NCBI GenBank assembly: GCA_964404285.1
Contig: CAYOJK010000004.1
Coordinates: 1 to 64,000 of the forward strand
DNA: 64,000 bases
Reading direction: 5' to 3'
From: JBASEY01 sp964404285
GTDB taxonomy: Bacteria > CSSED10-310
The number at the start of each line of letters is the position of its first letter. The first letter of the stretch is position 1. Positions 17,974 to 25,620 of the stretch are shown here, piece after piece. The notes under the pieces are model-generated. The model made no database searches. It saw only the letters and a list, made by a program, of their open reading frames with translations, and was not told where the DNA came from. The position numbers and the translations under genes were made by a program.

Positions 17974-18824
17974 TGAAAGCGTCATTTGCCGATAAAATCC
18001 TAAATATCGATCGCCGCATTATCTATCTGTTTGTCATGCTTGCGGCGATCATACCATTCATTTTCAAGATCAATCTCGAGGTTAAAATCACGCCGGAAGT
18101 TCAGTCTGTTTACGACTTTATTGAAAATTTGAAACCTGGATCGGTTGTTTTATTGGCAGCGGATTACGACCCGCAGACTCAGGCTGAAAACAAACCTCAA
18201 GCAGAAGCCCTTTTACGACATATGTTCAAAAAGAATTTGAAGGTGGTCATCATGACACTGTCGCAAGATGGTGCGCCAATGGCGGAAATGCTATCCAAGT
18301 CAATTGCTGCCGAATACGATAAAAAACGTGGTGAAGACTATGTATACCTAGGATATAAGCCTTATTTCGGAATTATTATATTGTCGATAGGGCAGGATTT
18401 CAGAATTAGTTACCCGGCAGATTTCTACGATACGCCGTTGGATGATATCCCGATGATGAAAACCATACGCAATTATGACGATGTTGCAGCGGTGATCGAG
18501 GTTGGCGGCAGCAACGTGACGCATGCCTGGCTGACCAATGCCCGAGAACGGTATAAAGTGCCACTGGCTTTTGCTGTAACTGCTGTTTCCGGTCCGCAAT
18601 ATTATGCAACGCTGCAGTCCGGCCAGATATTCGGCCTTATCGGTGGACTGAAAGGCGCCGCAGAATATGAGATGCTTTTGTTGGACGAATACCAACGCCT
18701 GAATGTAACCGCCAGAGCGATACAGGGGATGAATGTTCAGAATATCGTTCATATTTTGATCATTTTGTTGACGATTGTCGGTAATTTGGCGTTTTTTATG
18801 AAAAAAAGACAGGGGGAACAGTAA
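17973..18824 (+). CDS. Membrane-flanked Rossmann-like domain protein, unknown
   Basis: 283 aa with one hydrophobic helix near the N-terminus (about 15-33) and one at the C-terminus (about 255-275) followed by KKRQGEQ. Between them is an alpha/beta domain: YDFIENLKPGSVVLLAADYDPQTQAE, then KNLKVVIMTLSQDG and VEVGGSNVTHAW, in outline. This arrangement resembles the GldG/DUF4350-like domain of gliding-type ABC systems, but the match is only topological. The soluble part could lie either side of the membrane. It sits two genes after the DUF6754 protein and one base from the next gene. Confidence 0.5.
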   Translation: MKASFADKILNIDRRIIYLFVMLAAIIPFIFKINLEVKITPEVQSVYDFIENLKPGSVVLLAADYDPQTQAENKPQAEALLRHMFKKNLKVVIMTLSQDGAPMAEMLSKSIAAEYDKKRGEDYVYLGYKPYFGIIILSIGQDFRISYPADFYDTPLDDIPMMKTIRNYDDVAAVIEVGGSNVTHAWLTNARERYKVPLAFAVTAVSGPQYYATLQSGQIFGLIGGLKGAAEYEMLLLDEYQRLNVTARAIQGMNVQNIVHILIILLTIVGNLAFFMKKRQGEQ

Positions 18825-18825
18825 T

Positions 18826-19452
18826 ATGTCACCGCTTGAATTGACTATTTGGAATACTATCGCTGCATTTTTCACGATAGCCGCATTCTCATTTTTATAC
18901 AAAGACAACCCGCTGTATAAAATTGCAGAATCTATTGTCGTTGGCGTGGCGGCAGGATATTTTACAGTTCTGTTGTTTTGGACAAGTCTAAAACCAAAAT
19001 TCTGGGACCAACTCGTCGTTTACCACCGATGGTGGTACATAATTCCCGGTTTGTTGGGTGTTATGATGTATTTTCGGTTCAGTAAACAATATAGTTGGAT
19101 CAGCAGATATCCCCTTTGTCTATATATTGGAATTGGCTCCGGTATCGCCATCCCGCTATCACTGCAAGCGTTTGTCGTTCGCCAGGTGGAAGCGACGATG
19201 TTGCCGATCGATTTTCAGACTTCTGTGGGATGGAACAATTTTTTTGTTGTGGTCATGGTGTTTTCCGCGTTGATCTATTTCTTTTTCAGCATGGAGCACA
19301 AGGGAGTGGTCGGGAGAACGGCTACATTCGGTATATGGGTGATCATGGTTGGGTTTGGCGCGAGTTTTGGATATACCGTTATGGCGCGTGTATCACTGTT
19401 GATCGGGCGGATACAGTATCTGTTGGGCGACTGGCTGCATTTGGTGGACTAA
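18826..19452 (+). CDS. Multi-pass membrane protein, unknown
   Basis: 208 aa with about six hydrophobic helices and short loops, for example KLYKDNPLYK-type basic turns after helix one. It starts one base after the previous stop, with GGGGGAACAG ahead. No family is recognised. It is the last gene of the co-directional cluster; no hairpin-plus-T terminator was seen after it. The coding density drops sharply into the accessory island from here. Confidence 0.55.
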   Translation: MSPLELTIWNTIAAFFTIAAFSFLYKDNPLYKIAESIVVGVAAGYFTVLLFWTSLKPKFWDQLVVYHRWWYIIPGLLGVMMYFRFSKQYSWISRYPLCLYIGIGSGIAIPLSLQAFVVRQVEATMLPIDFQTSVGWNNFFVVVMVFSALIYFFFSMEHKGVVGRTATFGIWVIMVGFGASFGYTVMARVSLLIGRIQYLLGDWLHLVD

Positions 19453-19889
19453 GGCCTTCTTCGAACGCAGCACGCCGTTTCTGGCTCTAGGTCGCTGTTT
19501 ATCAGTCAATGATTATGGGTGAGCTATCCACATAGGTGTAAATGACTGTAGATTCAGAATTCTAATACTTGATAATTGGTTATTGGACACTGGATGTTGA
19601 TCTCGCTTCTTAAAATCGTCATGGCACTGCCGACATAAAGAACGAAGCAACAGATTTTATTGCATAAAAAGAGCAATTTAGGCTGTTCCTGACATATTGA
19701 ATATCCAAGCTTTACATAAGCTCTCAGAAAAATTTTCCCCCAGGATGCGTTGTGGTATTGGGTTTACCGGAGGGTAAAACGCAACACTTTGCGACTTATA
19801 ACATCTTGAAAAGAAAGACTATTATGTTATATGGCCAATAGATTTAGGGACGATAGCTTCGATTTTCGGAAAGGGATCATGACGGTGAT
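19453..19889. other. Gene-poor stretch with hairpins and a repeat copy
   Basis: 437 bases with no convincing gene, part of the accessory island. It holds a perfect 6-bp hairpin TTTACC/GGTAAA with a GGAG loop (19763-19778), with TGCGTT and AACGCA further out. It also holds one copy of a degenerate 20-bp motif also found at 19890 and 21508 (see the repeat entries). This looks like remnant mobile-element sequence, not a regulated leader. Confidence 0.45.
19725..19744. repeat. Degenerate repeat motif, copy 1
   Basis: CAGAAAAATTTTCCCCCAGG. The other copies start at 19890 (CTGAAAAATTGACCCCAG) and 21508 (CAGAAAAATGACCACAGG). All three are in the same direction. The copies at 19890 and 21508 are also each followed about 23-25 bases later by an ATAAAAAAAGG tract. 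They may be ends of an older mobile element. Confidence 0.4.
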
Positions 19890-19907
19890 CTGAAAAATTG
19901 ACCCCAG
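19890..19907. repeat. Degenerate repeat motif, copy 2
   Basis: CTGAAAAATTGACCCCAG, in the left flank of the transposase. Same direction as copies at 19725 and 21508. Confidence 0.4.
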
Positions 19908-19929
19908 AAGCCTTTTCATAATAAAAAAA

Positions 19930-19996
19930 GGTGTTTCTCTCTTGATTTTAAAACAGTTTTATGCTTTATTATCAAGTGTTTAGAAGGAGAAACACC
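19930..19996 (+). promoter_or_regulatory. Fold-back leader with internal transposase promoter
   Basis: GGTGTTTCTC (19930-19939) is the exact reverse complement of GAGAAACACC (19987-19996), which abuts the transposase ATG and includes part of its AAGGAG ribosome site. CTTGAT (19941-19946) and ATCAAG (19971-19976) extend the pairing. Between the arms lies a promoter: TTGATT (19942-19947), a 17-base spacer and TGC-TTTATT (-10 at 19965-19970). Transcripts starting near 19977 lack the first arm and leave the ribosome site free. Read-through RNA from outside would fold and block it, as in fold-back inhibition in IS10 and IS50. Confidence 0.6.
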
Positions 19997-21367
19997 ATGG
20001 CAAAGTTTACACCTTATTTATTCCATTGGCAAGACATAAATTCCAAATCTGATCTCGATCGCTTGAAATTGGTATTGGATACCCTTCCGGATGAGATCCT
20101 GATGAAGAAAATGGAAGCGTTTCGGGGAAAAGGTCGAAATGATTATCCCGTACGCATGATGTGGAATATGATCATGGCGGGCATTGTCTTTCAGCATCCG
20201 TCTATTGAATCCTTACGGCGCGAACTGATGCGAAATGCAGAGCTTCGAATGATCTGTGGATGTGACCCTGCCAGTGGCTCAGAGGCGGTGCCGTCGTCGC
20301 CGGCATTTTCACATTTTTTGAAAAACCTATGTCGTTTTGAAGCGGATATTAAACAAATATTTGATGATTTGGTCGAGGAGGCTGGTCGCTATCTTCCTGA
20401 TCTGGGAGAGCGTTTGGCTTTTGATGGTAAGGCGATATCTTCGGCAGGAAAACCCTCGAAGAAAGGGTCACTGGATGGGCGTCGGGATACGGATGCGAAC
20501 TAGGGTAAACATGAGTATAAAGGCGTTGATCAGAGAGGGAATATCTGGACGAAAGTCAAAAGCTGGTTTGGCTATAAACTGCATATGTTAGTGGACAGCA
20601 CACATGAACTCCCTGTGGCTTTTAGCGTCACTCGGGCATCTGTCCGGGAAGGGAAACAGGTCATTCCCTTATTGGAGGAGCATATTGAGCATCATCCAAC
20701 GGTTGGGAGTCGTCGTCAGATTCTGACTGCTGATCGGGGATTGGATGATCATAAACTGATTGAGGTTTTATATGATGCGTATCAAGTCAGCCCGGTTATT
20801 GATATTCGGAATTGCTGGAAAAGCGGAGGTGATGAAGTCGCCCGGATACCGGGTCAGCCGGTGACTCGTCAACTGAATGAGTATGCTGCTGATACCCTCC
20901 TGTATGATTATCGGGGAAACATTTATTGCTATTGCACCGCGACCCATGCTTATCAACTGATGGCTTTCAAAGGCTATGAAAAAGAGCGTCGATCGCTGAA
21001 ATATCTTTGTCCTGTTAAGGCTTGGGGTATGACGTGTCATAGTCAATCCGCGTGTCCTCATTTCATGAAAAGCATTCGTATTCCGATCTCACGGGACCGT
21101 CGATTATTTACGCCGATCGCCCGATCGAGCTACAAGTGGCAACGGGAATACTCCCGGCGCACAGCGGTGGAACGTGTGAACAGCCGTATCTCACTCAGTT
21201 ATGGTTTTGATCATCACTTTATCCGTGGTTTGAGCAAGATGCGCCTTCGGATGAGCCTTGCATTGATCATCATGCTTGCCATGGCTGTCGGTCATATCAA
21301 AGCGGGGAGAAAGGAGATGATGCGTAGTTTAATAAAAAAACCACCTTCTGCAGCGAAAGCTGCTTGA
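19997..21367 (+). pseudogene. DDE transposase with in-frame amber codon
   Basis: A 456-codon frame (IS4/IS1182-like) interrupted only by a TAG at 20501-20503. Both sides read in one frame. The sequence around it (DTDAN-stop-GKHEYKG) fits TGG (Trp) changed to TAG, a single-base change. The catalytic residues are visible: Asp in AFDGKAI before the stop, Asp in TADRGLDD and Glu in TAVERVNSR after it. The remainder also has a C-x-C-rich stretch (SACPH). Start at 19997 follows AGAAGGAG. Without suppression only a 168-aa fragment is made. Confidence 0.8.
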
Positions 21368-21387
21368 TATCAGACCAATTTTTACAC

Positions 21388-21783
21388 CATAACCTACCCC
21401 ACAATGGGGTGGTGTCTCTGAAGAGGCGTATTTGGCTTGTATTTTTTTGATATCCGTATGAAAAACGCTGATTTTCAACCGTGAAAACGGAATTCCAGGC
21501 CGGTTTTCAGAAAAATGACCACAGGGGAGCCCGCGCCAAAATAAAAAAAGGCTACAACTGAAATAGCTCTTCATTACAAGGTCTTGATAAAAGAAAATAT
21601 CTGTGGTTTAATTGACACAATTACTGTGAATCACGAACGAGCCCTAGACCTGAAACTCATCTTACAATAAGCTCTTTCCAGCGACTAGCAACAAGGAACC
21701 AGAAACCAGAAACCGCGTGATAAGCCAATATTCTGTCGTCCTGAGAATACAGAAGCTGGAAGCATGTTAAGAAAGGAAGAAAA
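21388..21783. other. Gene-poor stretch after the insertion sequence
   Basis: 396 bases with no convincing gene. It includes a small hairpin ACCCCA/TGGGGT (21395-21409), without a T-run, and the third repeat copy at 21508. Nothing else stands out before the ribosome site AAAGGAAG of the next gene. Confidence 0.45.
21508..21525. repeat. Degenerate repeat motif, copy 3
   Basis: CAGAAAAATGACCACAGG followed by a run resembling the sequence after copy 2, including AATAAAAAAAGG. It lies 120 bases downstream of the likely element end. Confidence 0.4.
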
Positions 21784-24102
21784 ATGCCATATACAAATAA
21801 TTTTAACAGCAGGTTTTTAGCTATAATATGGATTGTAAGTCTGTTAAGTGGGGTTTATTTGACCGATGATCGATCTGTTAAAGCGGCTGATGCACCATCT
21901 CCTGTCGAGGCGCCACAGGGTTGGCAGCGTCTGGGGCCGTATGGCGGCAAGGTCCTGGAAGTGGTGTATGCGCCTTCGGATCCGAATGTCATCTATGCAC
22001 TGCTGGAAAATGATACAGTGCCGGTTTACAAGAGCACGGATAACGGGAAGACGTGGAACTTTCTGCAGATTCCTTTTGATGTGCGATGGCCGGAAAGTCT
22101 TGCAGTTTCGCAGGTCAATTCATCTATAGTCCTTTTTTCCGATATGTCTTCAATTTTCAGATCAGAGAATGGAGGAATAGATTGGACTCGGTTCGATAAA
22201 GGTTATATTAATCCGCTAAAATTCAGTCAAGCCAACCCGAATAAAGTCTACGGGACGTCAGGTTTATTACACAGGTCCATGGATTCCGGATTAACCTGGG
22301 AGTTGGTGACAGACCGTCAAATTTATCGTTTTGCATTGGATCCCTTTAATGAGAATCGAATTCTGGCAACGACCAAAGGCACAAGGATAGAGGATCGAGG
22401 GTTGTTTGAGAGCGTCGATGATGGTGAAACATGGAATCTGCTCGGATTTGAGTTTGAATATATCCGAATTGTCGAATTCGGCAAGACTCCTGGCGTGATC
22501 TATCTGATCAAATCTCACGATTCCGTCATATGGAAAAGTAGTGATAATGGGGTTACCTGGTCGATACTGACCGATGCCTTTGCCAGCTATATTATTGATT
22601 TTGATGTGACGGGGACTACGACCGAGGAACTCTTTGTCACGGTCGAAGGTTATGGGGCTGCCTACGAGAGCAATATCCTGCGAAGCAGTGATGGAGGAGC
22701 GACCTGGCAGACCGCTCCCTCCCGATGGGCTTATTACCTTTACGACGGAGTTGCTATAGATCCATCGGATACAAATCGATTCATCGGATATCAGACCTGG
22801 TGCGGCATGCATTTCACTTGGGACGGGGGAGCGACCTGGGCACAATCGGGATCGGTGTTTCCAGGAATTCCGCTTCATCGCATCGGCGTATCCCCCGTGA
22901 AGGACGGGTTAATGCATGTTCAAACAGTAAATGGGTACAACCTTCGTTCACTGGATGCCGGTCAGACATGGGAATTCACCAATTACAAGAATGAGCACAG
23001 CGGGGGTTGGGGCTTTGCGTTCTGCATGAATAACGATCAAGGTGTTTATTGGCTCGCATATAAGAAGATTCTGCAAAGCCTGAACGGTGGATTGGACTGG
23101 AAGGATTTGACACCTGCTGATTTCGAATACCCTTCTTCGATTGCTGTCCATCCGGACGATGACTCGATTCTGTTGTGCGGCAGCCAGCACGGTGTGATGA
23201 TCCGAAGCGCCGATGCCGGTCAAACCTGGACGGAAGTGTACAATGCTCATAACATCTCTGTCCGGATTGGACACATTCAATTTAAACCACTGGATTCATC
23301 GGTCATGTATGCAGGGACCGTCAACTGGAGAACATCCGAAGTAAAGCTTCTCCGAAGCTCTGATGCCGGAACAACATGGGTCGAAGTGTCACGCATACCG
23401 ACGATGTATTTAGAGGATTTGGCCATTTCATACACAGACCCCGAGATCATCTATGAAAGCACAGGACAAGGATTATACCGATCAGTTAATCAAGGTGTCG
23501 ATTGGGAGAGAATGGGGCAGGATATTGGCTTGCAGTCAAGCATGTGTCTAACATCTGGAAGGAATCCACAATGGGTTTGGATCGCGGGCCGACATTTTTA
23601 CCTAAGTACGGATACTGGAATAACTTGGAATTACTCATCGACACCTTATCTCTACGAAGACAGTACGATCGATTATTCTGCCGCATCGTTAATGGGGCCG
23701 AACTGGTTTCCCCATCTCATCTTTCCATCTGAGGTCGATGGTATCTGGACACGTGTTGAAGACATGCCCCCCAGAATTATGACAGCCGGTTCGCATTATG
23801 ATGCAGAGACGTCGATGCTTCATTTCAATGCTTGGGCTACTGATGTGAAAGGCCCTGATGATATCGATACGGTGGAGATACACTATGAAGGTGTGGCGAC
23901 CGGTCTTAGACTCTATGACGACGGCGCTCATGGTGATATGGCCGCTCATGACGGCCTGTTTCACCTATCGATTCCAATCGAAGCCGACGATCCGTTCATC
24001 AATATACCGTATTCACTGATAGCGATAGATAAAAACGGTTTGGTCAGCTGGAGCTGGCCGGAACTTCAAACAACTCAATCGAGAGGAGAGCAACCAAGAT
24101 GA
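21784..24102 (+). CDS. Secreted BNR/Asp-box repeat protein (sortilin-like)
   Basis: 772 aa with a signal-like N-terminus (hydrophobic to about residue 25). About 13 Asp-box motifs (S-x-D-x-G-x-T-W and variants such as STDNGKTW, SSDGGATW, SADAGQTW, STDTGITW) run from about 80 to 625, forming one or two beta-propellers as in sortilin/VPS10, sialidases and xyloglucanases. A C-terminal beta-domain with YDDGAHGDMAAHDGLF is the type found at the end of many secreted repeat proteins. No sialidase arginine triad is evident, so binding or adhesion is more likely than cleavage. The stop overlaps the next start by ATGA, so the two were translated as one operon. Confidence 0.8.
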   Translation: MPYTNNFNSRFLAIIWIVSLLSGVYLTDDRSVKAADAPSPVEAPQGWQRLGPYGGKVLEVVYAPSDPNVIYALLENDTVPVYKSTDNGKTWNFLQIPFDVRWPESLAVSQVNSSIVLFSDMSSIFRSENGGIDWTRFDKGYINPLKFSQANPNKVYGTSGLLHRSMDSGLTWELVTDRQIYRFALDPFNENRILATTKGTRIEDRGLFESVDDGETWNLLGFEFEYIRIVEFGKTPGVIYLIKSHDSVIWKSSDNGVTWSILTDAFASYIIDFDVTGTTTEELFVTVEGYGAAYESNILRSSDGGATWQTAPSRWAYYLYDGVAIDPSDTNRFIGYQTWCGMHFTWDGGATWAQSGSVFPGIPLHRIGVSPVKDGLMHVQTVNGYNLRSLDAGQTWEFTNYKNEHSGGWGFAFCMNNDQGVYWLAYKKILQSLNGGLDWKDLTPADFEYPSSIAVHPDDDSILLCGSQHGVMIRSADAGQTWTEVYNAHNISVRIGHIQFKPLDSSVMYAGTVNWRTSEVKLLRSSDAGTTWVEVSRIPTMYLEDLAISYTDPEIIYESTGQGLYRSVNQGVDWERMGQDIGLQSSMCLTSGRNPQWVWIAGRHFYLSTDTGITWNYSSTPYLYEDSTIDYSAASLMGPNWFPHLIFPSEVDGIWTRVEDMPPRIMTAGSHYDAETSMLHFNAWATDVKGPDDIDTVEIHYEGVATGLRLYDDGAHGDMAAHDGLFHLSIPIEADDPFINIPYSLIAIDKNGLVSWSWPELQTTQSRGEQPR

Positions 24103-25130
24103 GGAAATTTTATTTAATTCTTTGTGTGATCAATCTGATTTGGCTCCAAACCGGATTAGCATTGATTAAACCTAATGAAAGCCACCCTTTTCACTTTGTG
24201 AAAAAGGTAGGAAGCACAGGTGATGAGGATGATTTCGAACCTTTCTACCTTCTGAGCAAATCAGCATATCAATTGCTGAATACTGAGGATTTTCCCAATG
24301 AATCTGATTGGCATCAAATAATAGATTTTGCCCATGCTCAAGGTTTCAATTCTGTTCGAATCTGGATGATCTGGGCCAACTATGTGCCTGGAGAAGAAAC
24401 AGCTTGTAATGATTTCAAGGCTTGGCCTTGGGAAACGCCTAGCTGTTTTGATGGAGATTGGTATAAAATTTTTTCTACAGCCTAATGGGATAGACTAGAT
24501 GAAGTTTTGGATTATTTAAAAGAAAAAGAAATGGAAGCAGAACTGTGTATTTTGGACTGGAAATCACTAGCATCAATGCATTGGGATGAGAATCAGTGCG
24601 AGTGTGAGGGATCCAAATTCTTGGAATTTATCGATCCCGATGATCCAGATACAGTTCTTGAGACTTTTCTTCAACAGATTATTTCAAGATTAACAGCAAA
24701 TGGAAGACCGAGGAACTGGAGATTAGAACTTGGTAACCAGTTAAACGTTGCTTTTTTGGATTTTCCGCAAAACAGTGATTACCCGTACGAATTTCTTCCT
24801 TCTACTTGTTCCCGAGTTTATTCGTTGGATCCTAACCCAACGGTTCAAAGCAGTCATAAAGAAAATTATGAAGATTGGGTCAAAATGGTGGGAGAGTATC
24901 TTCGTCCTAAATTCAACGTTAATATGATTACACATTCTTCTCCCAATTGCAATGCAGGTGAATACGAATTTACAGCAGATCAAGCTTTTTGGTTGAAAAA
25001 TGAGGATTGGAATCAACCCCTAGAATTTCATGGTTCACGTCAGCGTGAAGATGTTGGAGTGCCGCCTTGGTATTTAGTAAATTACGAAAAGTTCTACCGA
25101 TCTATCAGATCAGAGTCAACCCCATTACCA
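24099..25130 (+). pseudogene. TIM-barrel glycosidase-like protein, broken by ochre codon and truncated
   Basis: A signal peptide (about 1-22) and the stretch HAQGFNSVRIWMIWANYVPG resemble the start of apiosidase/cellulase-type (DUF4038-like) barrels. An in-frame TAA at 24483-24485 breaks the frame. The same frame continues at once as WDRLDEVLDYLKEKEME, and carries on for about 215 codons. No new ATG with a ribosome site restarts it. The 3' end runs into sequence belonging to nth on the other strand near 25115-25135, so the C-terminus is lost. The gene overlaps the BNR gene by four bases. Function is inferred only from the fold hint. Confidence 0.65.
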
Positions 25131-25134
25131 GGTA

Positions 25135-25317
25135 GAATAGCGCCGGGGTAACCATATTTACCCGTGCATCGGTACATTGCGCAGACAATATAGTTGCTAC
25201 CAGACACTGCAGAGGATTCGAATAATCTAATGCCGACTTGGCGTTGGGATAATCTTCAATCAACTGAGTCACAATCCGGAGTATTCTTTTTTTCTTTTTA
25301 GTCTTTGATTCCGCCAT
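25135..25317 (-). pseudogene. nth: 5' fragment of endonuclease III gene
   Basis: From ATG 25317 (with GGAGG ahead) the first about 60 codons match Nth/MutY-type base-excision enzymes: TQLIEDYPNA, LVATILSAQCTD and VNMVTPALF are typical. Normal Nth is about 210 aa with an HhH motif, catalytic Lys/Asp and a [4Fe-4S] loop, all absent. The frame ends after YLVMGLTLI at a stop near 25105. The break is where the broken glycosidase on the plus strand also ends, so a deletion or rearrangement joined them. Confidence 0.8.
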
Positions 25318-25329
25318 ATTTCCTCCCAC

Positions 25330-25561
25330 ATCAATCCATTATTGCCGCTCCCAGTTTAGAGTAAAACCTGCACTAGATACAAGCTAGCTATTCATAAATC
25401 CTTAAAGCATTGCCTTTTAACAATAATCGATGTTCATCCAAGTACTTTTATTGGTTTAGACTGATTAGATAATGTTGAATTCTAAAGACATGATAATCTG
25501 TGTCAGGGGGTAATTGAAGTGAAAAAGAGTAAAAATTAGATCATCGAGTATTAGGAAGCGC
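25330..25561. other. AT-rich stretch without genes
   Basis: Between the nth fragment and the kinase promoter; no repeat, hairpin or gene stands out. The intact part of nth is not here. Confidence 0.4.
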
Positions 25562-25590
25562 TTGAACAATAAAGTTTTTTTTTCTATAAT
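25562..25590 (+). promoter_or_regulatory. Near-consensus promoter of the kinase gene
   Basis: TTGAAC (25562-25567), a 17-base spacer and a perfect TATAAT (25585-25590). The start near 25597 would leave about 24 bases of leader with a short AGGA ribosome site. One of the clearest sigma70-type promoters in the window. Confidence 0.7.
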
Positions 25591-25620
25591 GTTATTAGGT
25601 TTTTTAGATAGGATAAAAAG

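Larger units (their letters stand above)
19890..21387 (+). mobile_element. IS4/IS1182-like insertion sequence (broken)
   Basis: A DDE transposase gene with its own control leader defines the element. Possible weak terminal inverted repeats are TGAAAAATTGACC (19891-19903) and, inverted, GACCAATTTTTACACC (21372-21387), sharing only the AAAAATTG core, so the ends are approximate. No target duplication was seen. The transposase has an in-frame amber codon, so the copy may be inactive. Confidence 0.5.

Noticed and set aside
21395..21409. ACCCCA/TGGGGT hairpin as a terminator of the IS gene
   Set aside because: No T-run follows, so it cannot be supported as a terminator.
20501..24485. Alternative genetic code to explain the in-frame TAG and TAA
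   Set aside because: Many other intact genes in the window end at TAA or TAG at sensible places, so both are stops.
24507..25151. Treating the second half of the glycosidase-like frame as a separate gene
   Set aside because: It has no ribosome site or signal and continues the same frame immediately after the stop.
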